The notes under the pieces are model-generated. The model did no database searches. It saw only the letters and a program-made list of their open reading frames with translations, and was not told the origin of the DNA. A DNA stretch of 64,000 nucleotides from the NCBI GenBank assembly GCA_022571515.1, contig JACZXQ010000001.1, forward strand, positions 124,001 to 188,000, in the 5' to 3' direction. The stretch is from Gemmatimonadota bacterium (GTDB lineage Bacteria; Gemmatimonadota; Gemmatimonadetes; Longimicrobiales; Gaopeijiaceae). This document shows positions 34,288 through 44,602 of this stretch, in pieces. Numbering within the stretch: position 1 is the first letter of the stretch; every line of letters begins with the position of its first letter. Position numbers and translations under genes: made by a program.

Positions 34288-35010
34288 TCAGGGGCCACTC
34301 TCCGGGAGCGGAAGCGACACGTGCAGGTGATCGGCGGTGCCGACGTGGCGGAGGGTGCGGAAGCCCATCAAACGGAAGTACCCGTTCGTGATGTGGTTCC
34401 TCCACTTGGGCCGGCCGACGGTGCGCAGGTCCATGGCGTGAACGTACTTGTCCTCCCGCTTGAAGTGGAGCGACGTCTCGTTTACGGGAAGGCCCATCTT
34501 CAGGTAATCCTCAGGCGTTCTCTGCATGTCGGTGATGACGGCTTCCCGGTCGAAGAGCAGGAACGTGCTCGACCCGAGCCGGAGGAGGGGGTGGAGCGAC
34601 GTGTAGTAGTCGCGCAGCTCGGGCGTCTTTACATTCGCGGCAGAGAGAAACAGTAGGGCGTAGGCGGCGTAGCCACCGACCGCGAGCATGAGGACACGGC
34701 CGGCCAGGCGCGGGACCTTTCGCTTGCCCGTCATCCGCTTCCAAAGCCACGACGCGTAGATCAGGAACAGGAGAATGGTCGCAGCGACCCCGGATCCGAG
34801 GGCGGTCCAGGTGTGGAGGCCCATCTCCTGATAGGAGTACACAGACCCTCGTACCAACACCACGAACGGAAGGGCGAGTACCAGCACGACCCTGAGGGCA
34901 AAGAAGCCGATCTTGAGAAGCACACGGAGAAACTTCAGCCAAAGGCGTCGGGGCTTGCGCCGAATCTGGCCCAAATCGAGGTCGAGAATCCCCTCACCGT
35001 TCCCACCCAT
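34288..35010 (-). CDS. Membrane protein of unknown function
   Basis: About 240 residues with three N-terminal hydrophobic helices (about 30-50, 62-85 and 103-122) and a soluble C-terminal domain containing REAVITDMQRTPEDYLKMGL, SLHFKREDKYVHAMDLRTVG and FRLMGFRTLRHVGTADHLHV. These phrases look conserved, but I do not recognise the family. The start is placed at 35010, where the charged leader before the helices begins; an upstream in-frame start at 35070 is possible. Divergent from the next gene. Confidence 0.65.
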   Translation of the reverse strand: MGGNGEGILDLDLGQIRRKPRRLWLKFLRVLLKIGFFALRVVLVLALPFVVLVRGSVYSYQEMGLHTWTALGSGVAATILLFLIYASWLWKRMTGKRKVPRLAGRVLMLAVGGYAAYALLFLSAANVKTPELRDYYTSLHPLLRLGSSTFLLFDREAVITDMQRTPEDYLKMGLPVNETSLHFKREDKYVHAMDLRTVGRPKWRNHITNGYFRLMGFRTLRHVGTADHLHVSLPLPESGP

Positions 35011-35136
35011 GCCGCCTCCTCCCGCAACCCAGAACCCGACGAGCCCCTCGTCCGGCGTGCCGCTTGGCACCTACCCTGGTACGATGTGGACATTCCGAAC
35101 GATCCGGCAAGACCCACTACGAGTGAAGAGAAGCGA

Positions 35137-36000
35137 ATGAGTCAACACGCATCTCCTGATCCGCCGGGGCGGCCGTGGCTCGCCAAGTCCCAATGGGCCG
35201 GTGGGCGCGTGGGTTCTACCGCCCCGAAGGAAGTCGCGGTGATGTGGTTGGTCGCGACCATCTGGAACGCGCTGGGCCTCCCCCTGGGCTGGATGGTCCT
35301 CAAGGGAGACGAGGATCTCGACGTGTTCCTCGCCTGGGTGCTGCCACTGTTCGCTTTCACCGGCGTGGCGCTCTTGTTCATAGCGGTCCGTGACACCATG
35401 CGCTGGCGGCGCTTCGGCGGTCTGACGATCGAGCTGGATCCGTTCCCCGGGTCCATCGGCGGGCATGTGGGCGGTTTCGTGGAGTTGCCGCTTCGCCCGT
35501 CGGACACCTTCGAGCTCACCACGACTCTCTCCTGCGTACACGTGAGGATCAGCAAGTCGAGCAATGACTCGTCCAAGTGGGAGTCGGTGGTGTGGGCGCG
35601 ACAGATGGTCCCCGAGGCGGATCGCTCCGGCACAGGTGTGCGTGCGCGCTTCACGTTCGCGCTTCCCGAGGATCTCCCCGAAACGGAAGAGCCGTCCGAC
35701 TCCTACCACAAATGGACGGTGCGAGTGGCTGCCAAGTTGCCCGGCGCCGATCTCGACCAAGCGTTCGAGATCCCCGTGTACCGCACGCCTGAGCCGTTAT
35801 TGGCGGAGAGAGCCGCACTGGTCGCGGCGGCCGCGCCGGACCGTGATGATTTTTCGAGCAATGTCGTTCGTGTGGAGCGTCGAGGTCGGGGCCTGGTGCT
35901 GAGGTATCCGGCGGGTCGTGAGGGCGGCATGGGAGTGGCCATGATGATTTTCGGTGCGGTCTTCGCGGGCGCTGGAGCGTTCATGATGCGAGCGGCCTGA
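35137..36000 (+). CDS. Membrane protein of unknown function, first part
   Basis: A 287-residue protein: short cytoplasmic leader, two membrane helices (about 33-55 and 66-85), a beta-rich domain (about 95-225; GGFVELPLRPSDTFELTTTL, WTVRVAAKLPGADLDQAFEI) that resembles an arrestin-like or DUF3592-neighbour fold, and a final hydrophobic helix (268-284). It ends at a TGA followed after one codon by an in-frame ATG of the next gene, whose N-terminus is again a membrane helix. The two may be one gene split by a nonsense mutation. Start ATG 35137 has GAAGAGAAG upstream. Confidence 0.6.
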   Translation: MSQHASPDPPGRPWLAKSQWAGGRVGSTAPKEVAVMWLVATIWNALGLPLGWMVLKGDEDLDVFLAWVLPLFAFTGVALLFIAVRDTMRWRRFGGLTIELDPFPGSIGGHVGGFVELPLRPSDTFELTTTLSCVHVRISKSSNDSSKWESVVWARQMVPEADRSGTGVRARFTFALPEDLPETEEPSDSYHKWTVRVAAKLPGADLDQAFEIPVYRTPEPLLAERAALVAAAAPDRDDFSSNVVRVERRGRGLVLRYPAGREGGMGVAMMIFGAVFAGAGAFMMRAA

Positions 36001-36003
36001 GAG

Positions 36004-36441
36004 ATGGGCGGGGGTTTCAGCACACCCGCCGGTACGATGGTGGTGCTCTTCACGGGGATGTTCCTGGTGGTATTCGGAGGGGTGGGGCTTTTTCTCGTGG
36101 CCGCTGGAGTGTACACGCTCGTCAACTCGCTCAACGTCGAGATCGGTGGCGGAGAGATCGTTGCGACGCGCCGTTTCCTGTTTCGCATGCGGCGTCGGGT
36201 GAGCGTGGATGAGGTGCGCCGAATCGAGATCGGCGTACACGCGCAGAGCGGCCAGGGCGCCAAGGCCAAGGTCTACTACCGCATTCGGGCGATGCTGGCG
36301 GGCGGAGGCCGCCTGCCCTTGGGAGACGGCATTCCGGGGAGCGACATGGCCGAGCGGATCGGCGCCCTCGTCGAGGAGGAGACCGGAATCAAACCCGAGG
36401 TCGTGGTCACAACCAAGAGATGGAGAGGGAAGACGCCATAG
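36004..36441 (+). CDS. Membrane protein of unknown function, second part
   Basis: A 145-residue continuation with one or two membrane helices (about 10-42) and a small soluble domain (VRRIEIGVHAQSGQGAKAKV). It is in the same frame as the preceding gene, separated by the stop TGA and one codon, and has no ribosome site of its own. Either it is translated by termination-reinitiation or it is the severed end of one longer protein. Confidence 0.55.
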   Translation: MGGGFSTPAGTMVVLFTGMFLVVFGGVGLFLVAAGVYTLVNSLNVEIGGGEIVATRRFLFRMRRRVSVDEVRRIEIGVHAQSGQGAKAKVYYRIRAMLAGGGRLPLGDGIPGSDMAERIGALVEEETGIKPEVVVTTKRWRGKTP

Positions 36442-36519
36442 ATGCGGCCGAGGCAGCGTAGCGGTCGGGGGGGGCTGACGGCCCGTGCCCCTGCCCCCTT
36501 CACCATCTGAAGCCCCCCC

Positions 36520-38202
36520 TCACATCCGCCGGTAAGCCGGTCCACTCCCTCCCTCGCGGGGCGTCCACCTCGGCCCCAGCACGTCCGTGGCCTTGCAGTC
36601 CACGCAGTTGGGCGCGTTGACCCTGAGCTCGTCGCCGTCCATCTCGTAGACGCCGGCCGGGCACATGTGCACATAGAGCTCGCCGGCCTCGGGTGAGATG
36701 TCATCACCCACGATCAAGTGGGACGGGATGTCGTCGCGAGTCTGATTGCCGGCCTTGTAGACCCCGTCCAGCTTGCTGAACGTGAGCTTGCCGTCGGGCT
36801 GCGTAGACGGGCCGCCGACGCCCAGTGACCGCCGCTCCGCAGCATCCTCCTCCACGCCGATCTTTCCGCCGGGAAAGGCCCCGCCCGTCAGGGTCATCAT
36901 GCCGGCCTTGAAGCCTCCGGAATAGAACCCGCTCTTGAAGGCCAGGCGGATGTTTCGGGTCCGCTTCAGGTCCCTCATGATGTAGCTCTCGTCCACGGCA
37001 CGGGTGTAGGTCGCGAGCCCGGATTCGGTGGTATCATCGGCCTTGAGAGCCTGGAAGATCGTGCGGGCCGCGAGCATGCCCGAGTGCATGGCGTAGTGGA
37101 TTCCCTTGAGCGACGGAACGTCCACGAAACCCGCGGAGTCGCCCACGATGCAGATCCCGTTTCCGTGCCTGCGAGCCGGCACCGCGTAGTAGCCACCCTC
37201 GGGTATGGTCTTGGCTCCCCACTCGACCATCTCGCCGCCCTCCAGGTAGGGACGGAACAACGGGTGGAGCTTCATGCGTTGAAGCACCTCGTGCACGTCG
37301 AAGCGCGCGTCACGGTAGTCCAACCCCACGACCAGTCCGAGAGCCACGAGGTTGTCTTCCATCGGGTACATGAAGCTCCCGCCGAAAGCGTCTCCCGGCA
37401 GCGGCCACCCCATGGTATGGATCACCCTGTCGAGTGGCTTCTTGGTCTCCCACAGCTCCTTCACGCCGAGCGCGTAGATCTGGGGGTTCTCCGAGCCGAT
37501 CTCCTGCCAGTCCAGGTAGGCGTTCGACAGCGTGCCGCGTGGCCCCTCCGCGAGCACGGTCACCCGCGCGGCGAGATCCATGGCCGGCATGTAATCGCCG
37601 CCGCCCGGCTCTCCGTCCCGGTCGAGCCCCGACGGGGTGGTGCGCACGCCTTGGATCCGGTCGCCGTCCGCAAGCAAGGACGCCACGGGAAAGCCGGGGA
37701 AGACGTTTACGCCGAGTCCTTCAGCCTTCTCCCCCAACCAGCGTACGATCTCGCAGAGCGATGCCACGTAGTTGCCGTGGTTCTGCATCGTCGGGGGCGT
37801 GGGCAGCCGAATGGCCCTGGACTCGGTGAGCAGGTATACCGCTTCCTTGGAGACCGGCTGCCCAAGCGGAAACTCGTCCATCTCCAGCTCGGGGAAGAGC
37901 TCCCTGAGCGCGCGGGGGTTCACGACGGCTCCCGAGAGGCTGTGCTCGCCCAACTGGCCCGCCTTTTCCAGAACGCCGATCTCGATGTCGCCGATACCGC
38001 CGCCCGCCTCGTTGTCTTTCTGTACCAGGCGTGCCAACTCGATCGCCCCGGCCAGCCCCGCGGGTCCACCGCCCACGAAGATCACGTCCATGGGCACGGC
38101 TTCCTCGTCCGGCGCCTCCTGGAGAATGAGTCGATCGGCGGGAAGCGGCGGCTGGAACTCCAGCGGCGTTACCGGTCCGGTGAGCTGGGAGGCCTGCGAC
38201 AT
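36520..38202 (-). CDS. Electron-transfer flavoprotein:quinone oxidoreductase
   Basis: A 560-residue ETF-QO. It has the FAD site FVGGGPAGLAGAIELARL near residues 42-59, the long middle with quinone-binding membrane-surface region, and a C-terminal ferredoxin-like domain. It passes electrons from ETF (fatty acid, amino acid and amine oxidation) to quinone. The Fe-S domain has C514 in HMCPAGVYE and C533/C536 in NCVDC, but the fourth cysteine of the usual CxxCxxC is threonine 539 (CKATD). The etfA and etfB genes are not in this window. A 58-nt piece of this gene is copied at 30826-30883. Confidence 0.92.
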   Translation of the reverse strand: MSQASQLTGPVTPLEFQPPLPADRLILQEAPDEEAVPMDVIFVGGGPAGLAGAIELARLVQKDNEAGGGIGDIEIGVLEKAGQLGEHSLSGAVVNPRALRELFPELEMDEFPLGQPVSKEAVYLLTESRAIRLPTPPTMQNHGNYVASLCEIVRWLGEKAEGLGVNVFPGFPVASLLADGDRIQGVRTTPSGLDRDGEPGGGDYMPAMDLAARVTVLAEGPRGTLSNAYLDWQEIGSENPQIYALGVKELWETKKPLDRVIHTMGWPLPGDAFGGSFMYPMEDNLVALGLVVGLDYRDARFDVHEVLQRMKLHPLFRPYLEGGEMVEWGAKTIPEGGYYAVPARRHGNGICIVGDSAGFVDVPSLKGIHYAMHSGMLAARTIFQALKADDTTESGLATYTRAVDESYIMRDLKRTRNIRLAFKSGFYSGGFKAGMMTLTGGAFPGGKIGVEEDAAERRSLGVGGPSTQPDGKLTFSKLDGVYKAGNQTRDDIPSHLIVGDDISPEAGELYVHMCPAGVYEMDGDELRVNAPNCVDCKATDVLGPRWTPREGGSGPAYRRM

Positions 38203-38331
38203 GCTGTCTCCTGTATTGTGGAACGACCCGAATGACGGGGATCATCACGATCGGCCAGGGGGTACCCTCTGCTTCCCGAGCGGATCCCGCAATGGTCGCA
38301 CGGCGAACCCCCCCTGGAGTGAGGTGCACGC

Positions 38332-39792
<1,461 letters not shown>

Positions 39793-39799
39793 CCGCCGT

Positions 39800-39839
39800 G
39801 CGCCCGCCCGCCACTGAAGAGCGGCGGGCGGGCGGGCGC
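39800..39839. terminator. Bidirectional GC-rich terminator hairpin
   Basis: GCGCCCGCCCGCC (39800-39812) pairs fully with GGCGGGCGGGCGC (39827-39839), a 13-bp stem with a 14-base loop, between the convergent ATPase and DoxX genes. There is no T-run on either strand. Confidence 0.65.
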
Positions 39840-39849
39840 GGCTAAATCC

Positions 39850-40260
39850 TCAGAGGCTCATCGGCCACGGCATACCGGCGTAGAACGCGATCAACATGGC
39901 AGCGCCAGCCAACGCGAGATTCTTCATGAAATGGCTCATCTCGTTCATGGAGGCCTGTGGGTCGGACTCCTTCCAGAACGGATGCATCATGAAGGCCGTC
40001 AGGATCAAGAACATCACCAACAGACCGGCCCCGATGAAGCGATGCCATCCAAGCACGATCATGATGCCACCCGCCATTATCATGAGTCCCGAAACGGCCG
40101 TCGCTGCCTTGGCGGCGGGAACCCCCTTGGAAGCTGCGTAGGCAGACATGTCGTCGAGCTTCATGAGGTGGTTCATACCACTGGCGATGAACATCATGGA
40201 GAAGAGAATCCGCCCCATTAGGTGCATCCACGGCATGAACGGCCCGAGCGCCTCGACCAT
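39850..40260 (-). CDS. DoxX-family membrane protein
   Basis: A 136-residue protein with four hydrophobic helices and the DoxX layout: a first helix HLMGRILFSMMFIASGMNHL, then SAYAASKGVPAAKAATAVSG before helix two, and a His-Pro phrase FMMHPFWKESDP between helices three and four. DoxX proteins are linked to quinone or thiosulfate oxidation and to redox stress, but most members are uncharacterised. The start at 40260 is supported by AAGGAGG upstream; in-frame extension upstream is arginine-rich and out of character. Confidence 0.85.
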   Translation of the reverse strand: MVEALGPFMPWMHLMGRILFSMMFIASGMNHLMKLDDMSAYAASKGVPAAKAATAVSGLMIMAGGIMIVLGWHRFIGAGLLVMFLILTAFMMHPFWKESDPQASMNEMSHFMKNLALAGAAMLIAFYAGMPWPMSL

Positions 40261-40339
40261 AACGTACCTCCTTGAAGAAAGTGCGAGCAGACCACCCAGC
40301 ACCACCCGTGCCCGCAACACGATGGGTTGGTCAGCCCGT

Positions 40340-41434
40340 TCAAGCCAGAATTTTCTCACCAACCGCCGATCTCCAGCTCTCGAGGATCTTCCTCTGAGCC
40401 ACGGGCATCGCGAGACCTGAAGCCTCCGGCGGCTCGATCCACCGGCAACCCTCGGGCAACGAGACGGGAGCCGCGCTGAAAGCATGCGGACGGTAGATTG
40501 CCCTGAAATGACTGAACGTGTGACGCACCGGGTGGAGCGTACCGGAGGCCGTGGAACTCGAGGATTCCAGGCGGTGTGCTCCGGCCTCGGCAGCGGCACG
40601 GCGTGCGGCCTGCGCCGAGTGCTCCCCGGGCCGGATGGACATATTGGGAAACTCCCACAGGCCGCCCAGCAGTCCTTCCTCCGGTCGCCGCCTCATCAGC
40701 AGCCGTGACTCCGGGTCGAGCACGACGGCCACCCCGAACTCCCTGAGTGGTGTCTTGCCACGGCTCTTGGTCATGGGTCTGTCGAGTTGGGTGCCGGCCG
40801 CTTTAGCCCGGCAAACGGATCCGAGCGGGCAGGCCCCGCATGTCGGAGTGCGCGGCGTGCAGATCGTGGCTCCGAGTTCCATCACGGCCTGGTTGAAGTC
40901 GCCCGGTCGCTCGCGATCAATCAGCTCCTCCACGATCGCCCTGAGCTCGGCGAGGCTCGGATCGGCGAGGTCGAACAGTCGCGCCAGAACGCGGCGCGCG
41001 TTCCCGTCGATCGCAGGGGTCACCTCACCGAACGCGATGCTGGCCACGGCGCCCGCGGTGTATTCGCCCACGCCCGGCAGCTCGCGTAGCGCCTGGGCGG
41101 TCGACGGGATCTCGCCACCGAGTCGCTCGCACACCATGCGCGCGCCATCGTGGATCCGCCGGGCACGCGAGTAGTACCCCAAGCCCTCCCAGGCCTTCAA
41201 GACCTCGTCCCGCGAGGCCGCGGCCAGGTCGTCCAACGTGGGAAAGCGCTGCATCCAGCGGCGGTAATAGGGCTCGGCGGTCTCCACCCTGGTCTGTTGC
41301 AGCATGATCTCGGAAACCCAGATTCGGTACGGGTCACGCTCCCGCCTCCAGGGCAGATCCCGGCGGGCGCGGTCGTAGAACGCGAGCAAGTCGGAGCGCA
41401 GGCGCGCGACGTCGATTCGGGGATGGGTGCTCAC
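40340..41434 (-). CDS. mutY: A/G-specific adenine glycosylase MutY
   Basis: About 364 residues: HhH-GPD glycosylase domain with catalytic E51 in QQTRVET and D143 in AIDGNARRVL, HhH motif LPGVGEYTAG, a [4Fe-4S] loop C192-x6-C199-x2-C202-x5-C208, and a C-terminal NUDIX-like domain (about 235-350; GVAVVLDPESRLLMRRRPEE, GLLGGLWEFP) that recognises 8-oxoG. MutY removes adenine mispaired with 8-oxoguanine. The start is taken as GTG at 41434 on family length; upstream codons in frame overlap the promoter of the divergent VWA gene. Confidence 0.92.
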   Translation of the reverse strand: MSTHPRIDVARLRSDLLAFYDRARRDLPWRRERDPYRIWVSEIMLQQTRVETAEPYYRRWMQRFPTLDDLAAASRDEVLKAWEGLGYYSRARRIHDGARMVCERLGGEIPSTAQALRELPGVGEYTAGAVASIAFGEVTPAIDGNARRVLARLFDLADPSLAELRAIVEELIDRERPGDFNQAVMELGATICTPRTPTCGACPLGSVCRAKAAGTQLDRPMTKSRGKTPLREFGVAVVLDPESRLLMRRRPEEGLLGGLWEFPNMSIRPGEHSAQAARRAAAEAGAHRLESSSSTASGTLHPVRHTFSHFRAIYRPHAFSAAPVSLPEGCRWIEPPEASGLAMPVAQRKILESWRSAVGEKILA

Positions 41435-41555
41435 AGGCGCACAGTGATCCACCCGACCGGCCCGTGTCAACGAACGCACCAGATTGCCAGGAACCGCCCG
41501 GCGCCGCACTGGTACTAGACTACTCCCTTTGGATTGGAACCCGTCGAGACAGCCC

Positions 41556-42848
41556 ATGAGATTCACCACATACTCCAAGTACAAGGGGCGCTGGATCGAC
41601 GCCCTGAACCTCGACGGGCTGATGGAGTCGCTGTCGGACTTCCTGTTGAACGGCGGTTTCGCGGGCGGCCCGAACTACCATCCCTACTGGGGCTGGTCGG
41701 GTCTGGAGGACAACGACTCGTTGGACGCCCTCAAGCACGCCCTCCTCAAGGCGCTGATCGAGGGCGGTGAGCTCACGCCCGAGATGATCGAGGAGCTTCG
41801 CGGCGAGGGCGAGGGAGACGAGGCGATCCAGAAGCAGCTCGCCGATCTGCTCGACGACCTCATCCAGCGCATGGTTGACGAGGGCTACATCTCGTTGGAA
41901 AGCGGCCAGCCCATGATGCCCGGCTCCATCCAGGACGTGACTGGCCAGGGCCAGATCGACGACGCCAAGAAGGCCTCGCACCAGGTCAACTTCAATCTCA
42001 CCCAGAAGGGGATGGACTTCCTGGGGTACCGAGCGCTCAGGAACCTGCTCTCGGCCCTCGGCCGCTCGGCGTTCGGCTCGCATGACACGCCGCACCTGGC
42101 CACCGGTGTGGAGGCCGACGCGGTGAGCAAGCCCTACGAGTTCGGCGACACGCTCAACCTGGACATTCCCGCCACGCTCAAGAAGGCGATCGAGCGAGAG
42201 GGCCTCAAAGTGCCCCTCGACCTGGACTATGGCGATCTCATGGTGCACCAGGCCGAATACAGATCGTCGTGCGCGACGGTGCTGCTCCTGGATATCTCGC
42301 ACTCGATGGTGCTTTACGGCGAGGACCGGTTCACACCGGCCAAGCGTGTCGCGTTGGCGCTCTCGCACCTCATCAGAACTCAGTTCCCCGGGGACTCGCT
42401 CAAGGTCGTGACCTTCGGCGACCGAGCGCAGGAGATCCCGCTGTCGCAGCTCGCAAAGGCGCAGGTGGGGCCCTTCCATACCAACACGGCCGAGGCGCTG
42501 ATGCTCGCCCGCAACCTGCTGCGTTCTCAGAAGATGGACATGCGGCAGATCATCATGATCACCGACGGCAAGCCGAGCGCGGTGACCATGCCCGACGGGC
42601 AGATCTACATGAATTCGGGGGGCATGGACCGGCACATACTGGAGCCGACCTTCCGCGAGGTGGCGGCCTGCCGGAAGGCGGGCATCCTGATCAACACCTT
42701 CATGCTGGCGCGTGACCCCTACCTTGTTCAGTTCATCGAGAAGGTCTCGGAGATCTCCCGCGGCAAGGCCTACTTCACGTCCACGGTGACGCTGGGCCAG
42801 TACATCATGAAGGACTTTCTCAAACGAAAGCGGCACCGCTCGGCCTAA
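41556..42848 (+). CDS. VWA-domain protein, ChlD-like partner of the AAA+ ATPase
   Basis: A 430-residue protein. The N-terminal half is charged and unassigned (SKYKGRWIDALNLDGLMESL), and the C-terminal half is a von Willebrand A domain with MIDAS motif D246-I-S248-H-S250, followed by RVALALSHLIRTQFPGDSLK and MITDGKPSAV. It resembles the VWA proteins that team with MoxR/ChlI ATPases. Its probable partner gene is at 38332-39792. Start ATG 41556; it is divergent from mutY. Confidence 0.88.
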   Translation: MRFTTYSKYKGRWIDALNLDGLMESLSDFLLNGGFAGGPNYHPYWGWSGLEDNDSLDALKHALLKALIEGGELTPEMIEELRGEGEGDEAIQKQLADLLDDLIQRMVDEGYISLESGQPMMPGSIQDVTGQGQIDDAKKASHQVNFNLTQKGMDFLGYRALRNLLSALGRSAFGSHDTPHLATGVEADAVSKPYEFGDTLNLDIPATLKKAIEREGLKVPLDLDYGDLMVHQAEYRSSCATVLLLDISHSMVLYGEDRFTPAKRVALALSHLIRTQFPGDSLKVVTFGDRAQEIPLSQLAKAQVGPFHTNTAEALMLARNLLRSQKMDMRQIIMITDGKPSAVTMPDGQIYMNSGGMDRHILEPTFREVAACRKAGILINTFMLARDPYLVQFIEKVSEISRGKAYFTSTVTLGQYIMKDFLKRKRHRSA

Positions 42849-42851
42849 CCC

Positions 42852-43544
42852 TCAGGCCTCCTCGGCTTCCGCCATCCCTCGCTTCACCTCGGCCAACTCG
42901 TCCCTCGCCCAATCGCCCTCCGGCGTGCCCTTGTACTTCTCGGCCAGCCGCGCCAGCTCGGGCGCCGCCTTCGCGGGCTCACCGAGCTGCACCGTGTAGA
43001 GCTCGATCAGTTCGCGCGATGCGAGCAGTGCCTGACCGGCGGATATGTGCGTGTCGGAGCGAGCCCGCTTGAACCAGCGCGCGGCTTCCTCGTGCCGGCC
43101 CATGTCGTCGCGTAGCAAGCGGGCGAGGCACAGGTAGGGCTCGGGGTCCTCGGGGTATTCCGATATCGCGAGCTCATAAGCCGCTGCGGCCTTGGCGTAC
43201 TGCCCGCGGATGGCCAGCGAGGCCGCCATGGAATAGTCGCGCTTGTGGGGCGTGGACGAGCCGGAGGGGTTGTAGATCTGGCTACCCATTTTCGCGCCCG
43301 ACTCGACGATCGCGACGCTGACGGACGTGGCGAGCGCCGCTCCCACGATCAGGCCGATCACTGGATGCCCCAGTTTGGACCCGGCGAGGAGCCCAGCCGC
43401 GCCACCGAAGGGAATGGTCCACATGAGAATGCGGAGCATCTGAACGCGCGCCACCTGATCCACGTTCTTGCCGGCGTCGATCGCCCGGCCGAGGTATTGC
43501 CTCCGCCGGATGTGACCCCTCAGGTGTTCGTCGCTCCGCTTCAT
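42852..43544 (-). CDS. TPR-repeat membrane protein
   Basis: A 230-residue protein with two hydrophobic helices (about residues 36-75, glycine-rich) and a C-terminal TPR region (about 105-215: MAASLAIRGQYAKAAAAYEL, AISEYPEDPEPYLCLARLLR). TPRs are protein-protein adaptors; the partner is not evident. The start MKRSDEH at 43544 is preferred to the upstream start for its charged leader. It is convergent with the VWA gene, three bases apart. Confidence 0.75.
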   Translation of the reverse strand: MKRSDEHLRGHIRRRQYLGRAIDAGKNVDQVARVQMLRILMWTIPFGGAAGLLAGSKLGHPVIGLIVGAALATSVSVAIVESGAKMGSQIYNPSGSSTPHKRDYSMAASLAIRGQYAKAAAAYELAISEYPEDPEPYLCLARLLRDDMGRHEEAARWFKRARSDTHISAGQALLASRELIELYTVQLGEPAKAAPELARLAEKYKGTPEGDWARDELAEVKRGMAEAEEA

Positions 43545-43576
43545 GGCTGTAAGAGTACAGACCAGCCGCGGAGCGT

Positions 43577-44602
43577 TCAAACAGTCAAGAAACCGGAGAG
43601 GGCGTCCGAATACCCGAAGAGGGCGGGCGTGCCTCCGGTGTGGAGGAACACGACCGGTGCCGCGAGGGCCTCCTGGGCACGGATCCTGCCCACCAAGGCT
43701 GCCGCCGCCTTGCCGGTATACACCGGGTCGAGGATCAGGCCCTCCTTCTGGGCGAACAGGCGCATCGCATCGAGGGTTTCCGGGTTGAGCCGACCGTACC
43801 CGGGAGCCAGAGTGTCGTCCACGAGCCGCACCCGCTGGGGCGCAACGGGGTTCGGCACATCCAGGAGTCGGGCAAGCCGTTCGGTGGTGGCGAGCACCCG
43901 TTCAGTCTGTGTGGGCGCGTCGCGGCGCACGCATGCGCCTGTCACCTGCCAATCCGACCCTCCAAAGAGAGCCAGCCCGACGAGCACCCCTGCGTGGGTG
44001 TGCGAGCTGCCACTGGGTAGCCAGATGGTTCCGCCGGAAAGACCCAGAGCCGCGGCCTGGGCGAGGAACTCCTCCGCGGCCTCAACGTAGCCGAGCGCCC
44101 CCAGGGGCGGGTGCTCGGTGCCGAGGTGGATTACGTACGGCGAGCGGCCCTCACGCCGAAGCTCATCAGCCCAGGCATCGAGGGCCTGGTCCGCACCTGC
44201 TTCGTCCTCGCCTTCCGGGTAGGACCGAACGACGGCACCGAGGAGTCGACTCAACAGGGCGTTGCCCGAGGACTGATACGCCTGGTCCGTGTTCGGGACG
44301 CGCTCTTCGAGCTGTACGCAGATCGCCAACCCGAGCTTCGCCGCCGCGGCAGCAGCGGACCTGACGTAGTTCGACTGGACGGCGCCGGTTATGAGGATGG
44401 TGTCCGCGCTGCGGGCACGGGCGTCTCCAAGGTACCACTCCAACTGCCTCGCCTTGTTGCCACCGAACGCCAGGCCCGTACAGTCGTCTCGCTTGATCCA
44501 GAGCGGAGTGCCCAGCGTCTCCGAGAGGTTGGGCGCCGGCTCGAGCGGTGTCGGCCGATGGCACAAGGGAACGCGGGGAAAGCGGGCGGACCAATGGCTC
44601 AC
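43577..44602 (-). CDS. D-cysteine desulfhydrase / ACC deaminase family PLP enzyme
   Basis: A 341-residue fold-II PLP enzyme: PLWIKRDDCTGLAFGGNKAR with the PLP lysine K50, the cofactor phosphate and substrate region TGAVQSNYVRSAAAAAAKLG, WLPSGSSHTHAGVLVGLALF, and VFLHTGGTPALFGY. Members convert D-cysteine to pyruvate, ammonia and sulfide, or open 1-aminocyclopropane-1-carboxylate; sequence alone does not decide. It overlaps by four bases the following TauE/SafE transporter gene, which lies upstream on this strand, so they form an operon. A sulfur theme (sulfide release plus sulfite-type export) is plausible. Confidence 0.87.
   Translation of the reverse strand: MSHWSARFPRVPLCHRPTPLEPAPNLSETLGTPLWIKRDDCTGLAFGGNKARQLEWYLGDARARSADTILITGAVQSNYVRSAAAAAAKLGLAICVQLEERVPNTDQAYQSSGNALLSRLLGAVVRSYPEGEDEAGADQALDAWADELRREGRSPYVIHLGTEHPPLGALGYVEAAEEFLAQAAALGLSGGTIWLPSGSSHTHAGVLVGLALFGGSDWQVTGACVRRDAPTQTERVLATTERLARLLDVPNPVAPQRVRLVDDTLAPGYGRLNPETLDAMRLFAQKEGLILDPVYTGKAAAALVGRIRAQEALAAPVVFLHTGGTPALFGYSDALSGFLTV

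Noticed and set aside
35998..36000. TGA as a second selenocysteine codon
   Set aside because: No cysteine context, no redox fold and no hairpin behind it.
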